This document shows, piece by piece, positions 35,058-41,457 of a stretch of 41,457 nt of DNA. Position numbers and translations under genes: made by a program. Below the pieces are notes generated by a model. That model searched no databases and was not told the origin of the DNA. It saw only the letters and a list, made by a program, of their open reading frames with translations. Numbering within the stretch: the first letter of the stretch is position 1; every line of letters begins with the position of its first letter. Source of the DNA: Micromonospora parastrephiae (lineage in GTDB: Bacteria > Actinomycetota > Actinomycetes > Mycobacteriales > Micromonosporaceae); contig NZ_JAEVHM010000036.1 of assembly GCF_016802865.1 (NCBI RefSeq), positions 1 through 41,457 on the forward strand. The letters are read 5' to 3'.

Positions 35058-35453
35058 TCACCGACCCCGCAGGGCATCCGGCATTTCCCGGGCGGTCTGC
35101 GTCGCCCGGGGCAGCACCGCTCGTGCCCGCTTGAGCTGGGTACGGGCGTTGATGAAGAGCCCCCCGGCGACGGCGGCCCAGATGATCGCGACAATCAGCG
35201 CCGCCCACCCCTGGTCCATCGTGTTGGACAACCCCCACCAGAGGGCGTACGACACGAAGAGCACGGCCAGGAAGCCGGCCAGCCCGGCACCACCGAACAT
35301 GCCGCCGGCCTTGCCGGCCTGGCTGACCTCCTCGCGGAGCTCGGCCTTGGCCAGCTCGACCTCTTTGCGCATCAGGGTGGACACATCCCGGGTCACCTCG
35401 CCCAGCAGTTCGCCGACCGAAGCCTGGTTCCGTTCCTTCTCGGGGGCGCTCAC
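35058..35453 (-). CDS. Holin-superfamily-like (DUF1469) membrane protein
   Basis: A 131-residue protein. The cytoplasmic N-terminus has the family motif VGELLGEVTRDVSTLMRKEVELAKAEL, followed by two membrane helices (LAGFLAVLFVSYALWWGL and AALIVAIIWAAVAGGLFI). The motif assigns it to DUF1469, sometimes called phage holin family 3.6. There are no phage genes around, and a structural or stress role is more likely. The GTG start overlaps the previous stop as GTGA. It is the middle gene of a three-gene set with the Gln/Ala-rich protein and DUF3618. Confidence 0.88.
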   Translation of the reverse strand: MSAPEKERNQASVGELLGEVTRDVSTLMRKEVELAKAELREEVSQAGKAGGMFGGAGLAGFLAVLFVSYALWWGLSNTMDQGWAALIVAIIWAAVAGGLFINARTQLKRARAVLPRATQTAREMPDALRGR

Positions 35454-36100
35454 GGTGCCACCCCGCCGGGCAGGTTCGGCTCCGGTCGACCCGTGGGCGT
35501 GACGTTCTGCGCCCGCGCCGACCCCACGTACGGCTGCTGGGCGGTTGCCGTAGTCGCGCCCTGCGGTGCCGGCGGAGCACCGGCCGCGCTCCCACCCCCG
35601 CCGTTGCCGGAGCCCGAACCGGTCAGACCGCGGGTGAGCCGTCCGACCAGCAGTCCGGCGACGGCCGCACTCGCCAGGAACGTCCCCGGGTGACGCCGCG
35701 CGTACGTGCGCACCTCGTCGAACAGCTCGCCGGGCTCGCGCTCGTCGAGCCAGCCGGCGGCCTGCTGGGCGGCGTCGGCCACGCGGCGTACCGCCTGACC
35801 GGCCAGCCCGGAATCGCCGTCCCGCTCGGCCATCGAGCCCAGTTCCCGGCCCAGGCCGCGCAGGCCCTCGGCGGCCCGCCGCTGCTGCGTGTGCGCCTGC
35901 TCCCGGAGCTGCCCACCGGCCTGGCCGGTCAACTGCCGGGCCTGCCGCCGCGCCTCGGCGGCCACCTGCCCGCCCTGCTCGGCGGCGGTCTGGGTGATGT
36001 GGCTCCCGGCCTGCGTGGCCTCGTGGCCGACTCGGGATGCCTCTTGCCGGGCCTGCTGCCCACGGCCGCTCGGCGGCCCGTTCTGGTTCATTGCAGTCAT
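35450..36100 (-). CDS. Helical Gln/Ala/Arg-rich protein, first gene of the DUF1469/DUF3618 set
   Basis: A 216-residue protein starting at ATG 36100, preceded by GGAGGGGAG. Residues 10-100 are a long amphipathic helix-like stretch (HEATQAGSHITQTAAEQGGQ, EARRQARQLTGQAGGQLREQ) like apolipoprotein or LEA repeats. The next part (VRTYARRHPGTFLASAAVAGLLVGRLTRG) is a short membrane-anchoring hairpin also seen in other proteins of this class. The C-terminus is low complexity. Function is unknown; coupling to the DUF1469 gene suggests a shared envelope or stress role. Confidence 0.72.
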   Translation of the reverse strand: MTAMNQNGPPSGRGQQARQEASRVGHEATQAGSHITQTAAEQGGQVAAEARRQARQLTGQAGGQLREQAHTQQRRAAEGLRGLGRELGSMAERDGDSGLAGQAVRRVADAAQQAAGWLDEREPGELFDEVRTYARRHPGTFLASAAVAGLLVGRLTRGLTGSGSGNGGGGSAAGAPPAPQGATTATAQQPYVGSARAQNVTPTGRPEPNLPGGVAP

Positions 36101-36155
36101 GCTCCGCTCCCCTCCTGGGTCCTCGGTCGCCGTGCGACCCCGGAACGCCTCCCGC

Positions 36156-36180
36156 CTACCCGCCTGGCCAGCGGCCATGC
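36156..36180 (-). promoter_or_regulatory. Weak candidate stress-sigma promoter for the DUF1469/DUF3618 set
   Basis: On the minus strand GCAT, 15 bases, then GGGTAG fits GNNT-N15-GGGTA but not the last -10 base. It is 56 bases before ATG 36100. Short motifs like this occur by chance in GC-rich DNA. Confidence 0.22.
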
Positions 36181-36253
36181 GGCGGGATCGGGTGGCCCGA
36201 GGAGCAAAGGCCGACATCGGGACGTCATCGGGAGGAACAGGCGGAGACCACCG

Positions 36254-36646
36254 TCAGCGGCGGCGGTTGCGGGCGCGCGACGAGCGCAGTCGACGGAGCC
36301 GCCCGATCAGCAAGGGGTCGGCGGCGAGTGCCGCCGGATTGTCGAGCAGTCCGTTGAGCAGCTGGTAGTAACGGGTCGACGAGACCCCGAAGGTGTCTCG
36401 CACGGCCTGCTCCTTGGCACCCGCGTGCCGCCACCACTGCTGCTCGAACGCGAGGATGGCCAGCTCCCGCTCGGTCAGCCCCGGCGCCGGATCGGTGGGC
36501 TCGACGGGCGGCGCCGGCTCGCCGACGGTCTCGATGGCCGGCGCTGCCCGGGGGGTCGGGACGGCCGGTCCGGGGCCACCCGCGACGTCACCCGGGCGAG
36601 CGTCGGCGGACGGCTCGGGCGTGGCCGGGGTGGCGTCGGCGGACAT
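36254..36646 (-). CDS. DUF3263 protein
   Basis: A 130-residue protein with a disordered Pro/Ala-rich first half. A highly conserved actinobacterial domain covers about 55-125: GLTERELAILAFEQQWWRHA, GAKEQAVRDTFGVSSTRYYQ, LLNGLLDNPAALAADPLLIG. The helix-turn-helix-like VRDTFGVSSTRYYQLLN hints at DNA binding, but the function is unknown. The C-terminus is very basic (RRLRRLRSSRARNRRR). In other actinobacteria it is a lone gene. Confidence 0.9.
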   Translation of the reverse strand: MSADATPATPEPSADARPGDVAGGPGPAVPTPRAAPAIETVGEPAPPVEPTDPAPGLTERELAILAFEQQWWRHAGAKEQAVRDTFGVSSTRYYQLLNGLLDNPAALAADPLLIGRLRRLRSSRARNRRR

Positions 36647-36744
36647 GTCCTTCAGCCTAGCCAGGGACGACCCCGGTCGCAGCAGCCGGCGCGGCCGGGC
36701 TGCACGAACACCCCGAACGGCACCCGGGAGGCGACTGCGGACGC

Positions 36745-36776
36745 ACGAGGGCCCCGACTCTCGCCGGGGCCCTCGT
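36745..36776. terminator. Terminator after the ABC-2 exporter operon
   Basis: A perfect 12-bp stem (36745-36756 with 36765-36776) has an 8-base loop, 16 bases beyond the exporter permease stop. It separates that operon from the DUF3263 gene in the same direction. Confidence 0.85.
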
Positions 36777-36791
36777 ACCGCTGGTGCACGC

Positions 36792-37808
36792 TCAGGTGAT
36801 GTCGCGCCGACGCATCGCCCAGAGCGACGCGCCGAGGATCACCACCACACCGACGGAGAGCAGTACGGACGACTGCTGCCAGGTGATGTCCACGGTCTCC
36901 GGTTTGCACTCCCCGTAGTAGGTCGCGTTGCAGGAGTCCCAGTTCTGCAAGGTGACCGTCTTCGTCATCCAGGCCATCACGTACGTGGGCAGCAGCCACG
37001 CCTCGGCGAACTTCACGCTCGCCATCGACAGCAGGATGCCCAGGCCGAACTGGCCGACCACCATGACGGCCACGACGCCACCCAGTGCCATCGCGGTGTG
37101 CCGGCCCAGCGAGGCCAGCGCGAATCCGATGGTGGTGAGCACGAGGACGAGCACCACGCCGCGCAGCCCGGTCAGGGCCAACGACTGCCAGACCCCCGAG
37201 GTCACCTTCTCGGTGCTGCCCCGGAACGTGGCTATCGCCCAGAAGCCGGCGAACCAGAGCACCGCGGCGGGCAGCGTCACAGCCAGGATGCCGGTGAGCA
37301 GCGCGGCGAGCTTGGTGACCAGCACGGTGAGCCGATTGGGCCGCCAGAGCAGCAGGTTCATCATGCCGCCGTTGCTCCACTCGGCGCCCACGAAGGACGC
37401 GCCGACCACGAACCCGACCAGGCCGAGGATCGCCGCGAACGGGATCAGTGTCTCGTCGAACGTCTCCCGGAAGTTGAACGTCGACGGCAGGAACCACTCC
37501 GCCTCGATCTGCTCCCGTGGCGGCGGCGTGATCACCGAGCAGTCGTCGGGGAAGCGGCCGTCGGTCGCCGTGCCGGCCTTCTTGGCCTGCTCGCACGCCG
37601 CGCGCTCCTGCTCACTCCAGCGCACCTGGTCCTGGTACTGCTGGTCGGCCTGACGTTCGGCGCGGGCGAGCTGGTCGGCGCCGATCTTCTGGTTGGTGAA
37701 GAAGACCCCGACCACCACAGCGGCCAGCACCAGCAGGCCGAGCAGCGTCATGTAACGGGTGAAGCGCCGCTTGGTGAGCCGGCGCAGCTCCGTACGAAAG
37801 AGGCTCAC
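36792..37808 (-). CDS. ABC-2 type exporter permease
   Basis: A 338-residue membrane subunit. The GTG at 37808 overlaps the ATPase stop as GTGA and is preferred over one three codons upstream. A first helix (MTLLGLLVLAAVVVGVFF) is followed by an extracytoplasmic segment with acidic and Gln-rich helices and paired Cys. Five more helices come after residue 150, including ILGLVGFVVGASFVGAEWSNGGM, a family mark of ABC-2 permeases. The substrate is unknown. Confidence 0.88.
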   Translation of the reverse strand: MSLFRTELRRLTKRRFTRYMTLLGLLVLAAVVVGVFFTNQKIGADQLARAERQADQQYQDQVRWSEQERAACEQAKKAGTATDGRFPDDCSVITPPPREQIEAEWFLPSTFNFRETFDETLIPFAAILGLVGFVVGASFVGAEWSNGGMMNLLLWRPNRLTVLVTKLAALLTGILAVTLPAAVLWFAGFWAIATFRGSTEKVTSGVWQSLALTGLRGVVLVLVLTTIGFALASLGRHTAMALGGVVAVMVVGQFGLGILLSMASVKFAEAWLLPTYVMAWMTKTVTLQNWDSCNATYYGECKPETVDITWQQSSVLLSVGVVVILGASLWAMRRRDIT

Positions 37809-38815
37809 GCGCCCCACCCTCCCCCGGTGGCGCCGGGCTGACCCGTCCCACCGACCTTCATGGACTCGTCGACCTGCCGGTGCTGGCCGGGTACCGGCGC
37901 GGTGGCGGTCAGTTCGAGGAAGACGCTCTCCAGGTCGACGGCGATCGGAGCCAGCTCGCTGACGTAGAGGTTGTGCTCTGCGAGCAGTCGCGTCACCGAG
38001 GCCGGCTTGTCGACGCCGGCCAGCATCAGGTGGTCCGGGTGCCCGGTGACCAGGATCCCGGCCCGGGTGAGCGCGTCGGTGGCGGCCGGCAGGTCGCTGA
38101 CCGCCTCCAGGCGGACCCGGACCGCGCCGGACGAGTGCTGGGCGAGCACCTCGTCGACCGGGCCGAAGGCGACCCGCCGGCCCAGCGAGATGATGGTGAC
38201 CGAGTCGCAGATGAGCTGGATCTCGCCGAGGATGTGGCTGGACAGCACCACCGTCATCCCGGATTCGGCGAGGGTCCGCATCAGCGTGCGCATCTCCCGG
38301 ATGCCGCCCGGGTCGAGGCCGTTGGCCGGCTCGTCGAGGATGAGCAGCTTCGGGTTCTTCAGCAGCGCGGAGGCGACGGCGAGCCGTTGCTTCATGCCCA
38401 GGGAGTACGTCTTGACCCGCTCGCCGGCCCGGTCGCGCAGCCCGACCAGCTCCAGCACCTCGTCGACCCGGGTGGCCGGGACCTCACCCGCACCGGCCAG
38501 CAGGGACAGGGTGTCCCTCGCCGAGAAGTGCGGGAAGAACTGCGGGCTCTCCACGATCGCGCCGACCTGGCCGGCGACCGTGGGAAGCGCGTCGGGCACC
38601 TCGTGCCCGAGCAGTGTCATCCGACCCCCGTCGGGCCGGATCAGGCCGAGCAGCGTACGCAGCGTGGTGGTCTTCCCGGACCCGTTGGGGCCCAGGAAGC
38701 CGTGCACCTGCCCCGCGTCGACCCGCATGTCGAAGCCGTCGAGCGCGTTGCGGGTGCCGCGTCGACGACTCTTGTACGTCTTACGTAGACCTTCGATCTC
38801 CAGGACAGCTGGCAA
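37805..38815 (-). CDS. ABC transporter ATP-binding protein (exporter)
   Basis: A 336-residue ATPase partner of the ABC-2 permease. TTG 38815 is chosen because GGGGGAGG precedes it by six bases; the longer frame to 38893 would cover the operator. Walker A is GPNGSGKT, the Q-loop is in VESPQFFPHF, the signature reads YSLGMKQRL in place of LSGGQ, and Walker B is LLILDEPANGLDP, then SSHIL for the switch. The C-terminal 100 residues form an extra domain seen in drug and bacteriocin-type exporters. The sequence resembles BcrA-like immunity/export ATPases. Confidence 0.92.
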   Translation of the reverse strand: MPAVLEIEGLRKTYKSRRRGTRNALDGFDMRVDAGQVHGFLGPNGSGKTTTLRTLLGLIRPDGGRMTLLGHEVPDALPTVAGQVGAIVESPQFFPHFSARDTLSLLAGAGEVPATRVDEVLELVGLRDRAGERVKTYSLGMKQRLAVASALLKNPKLLILDEPANGLDPGGIREMRTLMRTLAESGMTVVLSSHILGEIQLICDSVTIISLGRRVAFGPVDEVLAQHSSGAVRVRLEAVSDLPAATDALTRAGILVTGHPDHLMLAGVDKPASVTRLLAEHNLYVSELAPIAVDLESVFLELTATAPVPGQHRQVDESMKVGGTGQPGATGGGWGA

Positions 38816-38851
38816 GCTGCACCTCCCCCGATGGTGGGCGTGACAGCCGAC

Positions 38852-38892
38852 ACCATACGCGGTATGCAGACGCGTGCAATACCCGGTATGCA
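38852..38892 (-). promoter_or_regulatory. Promoter with two operator repeats for the ABC-2 exporter
   Basis: ATACGCGGTATGCA (38855-38868) and ATACCCGGTATGCA (38879-38892) are direct repeats 24 bp apart; each contains the half-palindrome ATAC-N3-GTAT. On the minus strand TTGCAC (38879-38874), a 16-base spacer and TATGGT (38857-38852) could be a housekeeping promoter overlapped by both repeats. A bound repressor would block it. ABC-2 exporters of this class are often controlled by GntR/YtrA-type repressors, but no regulator gene is adjacent. Confidence 0.6.
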
Positions 38893-38935
38893 TAGACGCG
38901 CCGAGCGGGCTATCTGATCGACGGAGCGTGACCGG

Positions 38936-39721
38936 TCAGGCGCAGATGACCTGCACGCCGGCGGCCCGGAACGCCTCCACCACCTCCGGGGCGGCGCCGG
39001 AGTCGGTCACGAGTGTCTCCACCCGCTCGACCGGGCAGATCCGGGCGAAGGCGTGACCGCCCAGTTTGGACGAGTCGGCAATGATCACGACCCGCTTGGC
39101 GCGGGCCACCATCAGGTTGTTCATCGCCGCCTCCCCCTCGTGGTGGGCGGCCGCACCGAGCTGCGGATCGATCGCGTCCACGCCGAGCAGCGCAACGTCC
39201 AGGGTGACCTCGCGCAGCAGCGCTCCGCCCAGCGGGCCGACCAGCTCGAACGACTTCGGGCGCACCACCCCGCCGGCCACCACCACCTTCATCCGGGACC
39301 GGACCAGCAGCTCGTTGGCGATGTTCAGCGCGTTGGTCACAACGGTGAGCTGGGCACCCTCGGCACTGGTGTTCAGATCCGGTCGGACGGCCAGCGCGCG
39401 GGCCACCTCGGTGCTGGTGGTGCCGCCGTTGAGGCCGACCACGGTGCCCGGCGTGACGAGCGCCGCGGCGGCGGCGCCGATCCGCTGCTTCTCCGCCGAG
39501 TGCTTGGCCGTCTTGTAGCGCAGCGGCAGGTCATAGGAGACGCCGTTCGCGACCGCGCCGCCCCGGGTCCTCGTGATCATCTGCTGCTGGGCGAGCTGGT
39601 CGAAGTCACGCCGGATGGTGGCCTGGGAGACGTCCAGCCGCTCGGCGGCCGTCTCGACGCTGACCCGGCCGTTGTCGGTCAGCATCTCGAGCAGGGCGTT
39701 CCATCTGGCGTACCGGTCCAC
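38936..39721 (-). CDS. DeoR-family transcriptional regulator
   Basis: A 261-residue regulator of sugar metabolism. The GTG at 39721 follows GGAGGG by seven bases; a GTG eight codons upstream is less likely. The N-terminal helix-turn-helix is VSVETAAERLDVSQATIRRD, then FDQLAQQQMITRTRGGA. The C-terminal sensor has the sugar-phosphate isomerase-like fold, with GLNGGTTSTEVARAL as ligand loop, VVTNALNIANELL, and VIIADSSKLGGHAF. The closest match among known members is the AgaR/GlcR type, binding phosphorylated sugars. It is divergent from the SIS/ROK genes and probably regulates them. Confidence 0.92.
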   Translation of the reverse strand: MDRYARWNALLEMLTDNGRVSVETAAERLDVSQATIRRDFDQLAQQQMITRTRGGAVANGVSYDLPLRYKTAKHSAEKQRIGAAAAALVTPGTVVGLNGGTTSTEVARALAVRPDLNTSAEGAQLTVVTNALNIANELLVRSRMKVVVAGGVVRPKSFELVGPLGGALLREVTLDVALLGVDAIDPQLGAAAHHEGEAAMNNLMVARAKRVVIIADSSKLGGHAFARICPVERVETLVTDSGAAPEVVEAFRAAGVQVICA

Positions 39722-39764
39722 CGCGGGGCCCTCCAGAGACTGCACGGACGGTGATTGATTGCGT

Positions 39765-39866
39765 GCACACTAGTGCGCGAAACTGGGCTGGCGCAAAAGT
39801 ACGGTCTGCGCGATCGGCCCGTCGGTTGCCATGGCCGCCCGCGTTCGCGCAGAATGACGCGCGAAA
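39765..39866. promoter_or_regulatory. Candidate DeoR operators in the divergent intergenic region
   Basis: Between the DeoR and SIS genes GCGCRAAA recurs at 39775-39782, 39791-39798 and 39859-39866. TTCGCGC-N8-GCGCGAA (39844-39865) is a perfect 7-bp inverted repeat. GCACACTAGTGCGC (39765-39778) is a near-palindrome matching at 12 of 14 positions. Several related sites in one divergent region suit a DeoR tetramer that loops DNA and represses both directions. Confidence 0.5.
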
Positions 39867-39919
39867 TGCGGGTGTAACGAGCCGTATTGCGCACAGATCG
39901 GCCCTGCGAGGAGTTTCCC

Positions 39920-40849
39920 ATGGCGTACGTGGACGCGGAGATCGCGAGCCAACCCGACTGCTGGCGGGAGGCCGCCGAACTGGCCGGGTGCGTACGCGGT
40001 GACCTCCCGCGACCCGGTGAGCGGGTCGCCGTCGTCGGTTGCGGCACGTCGTGGTTCATGGCGATGGCGTACGCGGCCCGCCGCGAACAGGCCGGCCAGG
40101 GTGAGACCGACGCGTTCCAGGCGTCCGAGTTCCCCACCGGCCGCCGCTACGACCGGCTGATCGCGATCACCCGCTCCGGCACCACCACCGAGGTACTGGA
40201 GCTGCTGGCCGCGCTGCGCGGGCGGACACCCACCACCGTCATCGTCGGCGACCCGGCATCCCCGGCCGTCGACCTGGCCGCCGCCGCGGTGACCATGCCC
40301 TTCGCCGACGAGCGCTCGGTGGTGCAGACCCGTTTCGCCACCACCGCGTTGGCCCTGCTCCGGGCGCACCTCGGTGACCCGGTGACCGCGCTCGCCGCCG
40401 ACGCCGAGGTGGCGGTGCGCTCCCCGCTGCCGATCGACCCGGCCACCATCGGGCAGGCCACCTTCCTCGGTCGGGGATGGACGATCGGGCTCGCCCAGGA
40501 GGCCGCGCTGAAGTGCCGCGAGGCGGCCACGTTCTGGGCCGAGGCGTACCCGGCGATGGACTACCGGCACGGCCCCATCTCGGTCGGCGCGCCCGGTCGG
40601 CTGGTCTGGGCGTTCGGCGAGCTGCCCGAGGGGCTGCCCGAGGACGTGGCCGCCACCGGTGCTGCCTTCGTGCACAGCCGCACGCACGGCTGGCGCACGG
40701 TGCTGGGCAGCTGGTCCGCCGGTCGTACGCCGGTCGACCCGATGGCCGACCTGATCCTCGCCCAACGCTTCGCGGTCGCGCTCGCGACAAGCCGGGGCCT
40801 CGACCCGGATGCGCCCCGGCACCTGTCCCGGTCGGTGGTGCTGGCGTGA
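39920..40849 (+). CDS. SIS-domain sugar-phosphate isomerase or deaminase-like protein
   Basis: A 309-residue cytosolic protein with two SIS domains, resembling the isomerase half of GlmS and AgaS/FrlB-type proteins that act on amino-sugar or fructosamine phosphates. The phosphate-binding signatures are VVGCGTSWFMAMAYAARRE near 45-65 and AITRSGTTTEVLELLAALRG near 90. The catalytic-region EAALKCREAATFWAEAYPAM then DYRHGPISV is typical of these isomerases. ATG 39920 follows GCGAGGAG. The divergent DeoR gene and following ROK kinase suggest catabolism of an amino sugar. The exact substrate cannot be told. Confidence 0.85.
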   Translation: MAYVDAEIASQPDCWREAAELAGCVRGDLPRPGERVAVVGCGTSWFMAMAYAARREQAGQGETDAFQASEFPTGRRYDRLIAITRSGTTTEVLELLAALRGRTPTTVIVGDPASPAVDLAAAAVTMPFADERSVVQTRFATTALALLRAHLGDPVTALAADAEVAVRSPLPIDPATIGQATFLGRGWTIGLAQEAALKCREAATFWAEAYPAMDYRHGPISVGAPGRLVWAFGELPEGLPEDVAATGAAFVHSRTHGWRTVLGSWSAGRTPVDPMADLILAQRFAVALATSRGLDPDAPRHLSRSVVLA

Positions 40850-40893
40850 GCGCGAGGAGTGAGCCGGGTTTGCGAGCCCCGCAGTCGCGAACC
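40850..40893 (+). repeat. Candidate interspersed repeat between the SIS and ROK genes
   Basis: The 55-base gap includes GCGCGAGGAGTGAGCCGGG and later GCAGTCGCGAAC. I recall closely similar sequences in many Micromonospora and Salinispora intergenic regions, usually right after a stop codon. Only one copy is in this window, so the repeat nature rests on memory and must be tested against a genome. Confidence 0.4.
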
Positions 40894-40904
40894 GAGATGG
40901 CACC

Positions 40905-41457
40905 GTGACCGACCGGGTGGTCGTCGCGCTCGACGTCGGCGGCACCGGCATGAAGTGCGCCCTGGTCAGCCCGGACGGCGTCGCGGTACGCACCGAACGA
41001 CACCCCACCGACGCCACGCGCGGCCCGCAGGCCGTGGTCGGCACCATCCTGGACGTGGCCGTCGGGCTCGCCGACAAGGCCCGTGCCGACGGGCTCACCC
41101 CGGTCGCGGTCGGCATCGCCGTGCCCGGTGTCGTGGACGAGGCGCGCGGTGTGGCGGTCTGGTCGGCGAACGTGGGCTTCCGGGACGTACCCCTGCGGGA
41201 CCTGGCGGTGTCACGGCTCGGCCTGCCCACGGCGCTCGGCCACGACGTGCGCGTCGGTGGTCTCGCCGAAGCGCGGCTCGGCGCCGGGCGCGGCACCGGG
41301 CATGTGCTGTTCGTGGCGATCGGCACGGCATCGCCGCCGCGCACGTGGTCGACGGCGTCGCCGCCGTGGGCGCGCACGGCGCCGCCGGGGAGATCGGCCA
41401 CATCATGGTCCGGCCGGACGGCCCGCGCTGCGGCTGCGGTCGGCCCGGCTGCCTGGA
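40905..41457 (+). CDS. ROK-family sugar kinase, 3' end outside the window (apparent one-base frameshift)
   Basis: A sugar kinase of the ROK family that phosphorylates glucose, N-acetylglucosamine or similar sugars. The GTG at 40905 gives VTDRVVVALDVGGTGMKCAL, with the phosphate-binding DVGGTGMK. VGIAVPGVVDEARGVAVWSANVG follows in the usual place. After FVAIGT the frame fails: at 41325-41328 ACGGCATC needs one more G (ACGGGCATC) to give GIAAAHVVDG, then GAAGEIGHIMVRPDGPRCGC, which contains the ROK zinc motif. The window ends inside this motif (CGCGRPGCL). Its C-terminal half is not visible. Confidence 0.88.
   Translation, partial: MTDRVVVALDVGGTGMKCALVSPDGVAVRTERHPTDATRGPQAVVGTILDVAVGLADKARADGLTPVAVGIAVPGVVDEARGVAVWSANVGFRDVPLRDLAVSRLGLPTALGHDVRVGGLAEARLGAGRGTGHVLFVAIGTASPPRTWSTASPPWARTAPPGRSATSWSGRTARAAAAVGPAAW

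Noticed and set aside
35058..35453. Phage holin as evidence for a prophage
   Set aside because: No integrase, portal, terminase or lysis genes are nearby, and DUF1469 proteins are common chromosomal genes in actinobacteria.

Overview
This is a high-GC actinobacterial chromosome segment. GTG and TTG starts, overlapping GTGA stop/start junctions, a CIRCE-controlled hrcA-dnaJ pair, a phoH-ybeY-corC-era-recO block and an actinomycete-type gas vesicle cluster all point to the Micromonosporaceae (Micromonospora-like). No rRNA, tRNA, insertion sequence, prophage or CRISPR array was seen. No stretch above 300 bases lacks a gene.

Layout. 1-4.6 kb: a small GlsB/YeaQ-type stress membrane protein, a CUT1-type sugar ABC importer (lipoprotein plus two permeases, no ATPase gene) and a MOSC protein. 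4.6-9.8 kb: an Fe(II)/2-oxoglutarate dioxygenase, a membrane-anchored lysozyme-like protein, an SDR with unusual active-site residues behind a large symmetric operator, an enoyl-CoA hydratase and hemW. 9.8-24.3 kb: housekeeping genes for proteostasis, ribosome maturation and repair: a DUF4870 protein, CIRCE, hrcA, dnaJ2, rsmE, ppk2, an SDR, a HIT protein, a beta-lactamase-family hydrolase, phoH, ybeY, a CorC/DUF21 protein, a short deaminase-fold protein, era, an acyltransferase, a DUF4097 lipoprotein and a recO that stops early. 24.4-27.2 kb: an unknown protein and a CDC48-like AAA ATPase.

27.3-32.7 kb, minus strand: a compact gas vesicle operon. In transcription order it is a small membrane protein, an SRPBCC protein, gvpA, gvpF, gvpG, gvpO, gvpJ, gvpL, gvpS and gvpK. 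A promoter-like GTTT-N15-GGGTAC, the pattern of general-stress (SigB/SigF) sigma factors, lies about 120 bases ahead of the first gene. Beside it (32.8-36.7 kb) are a GNAT acetyltransferase, a PP2C-type phosphatase, DUF3618, a holin-like membrane protein, an apolipoprotein-like helical protein and DUF3263. 36.8-38.9 kb: an ABC-2 exporter with a repeat operator. 38.9-41.5 kb: a DeoR regulator divergent from a SIS-domain sugar-phosphate protein and a ROK kinase cut by the window end.

Five genes (hemW, the beta-lactamase-family hydrolase, the AAA ATPase, the first gene of the gas vesicle operon and the ROK kinase) each need a one-base correction in a G/C run to give their full product. This looks more like base-level sequence error than five separate pseudogenes, but reads are needed to decide. 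The most interesting parts are the gas vesicle operon with its stress-type promoter, the SDR with HxxxN in place of YxxxK, and two operators whose sites are each spaced 24 bp apart.
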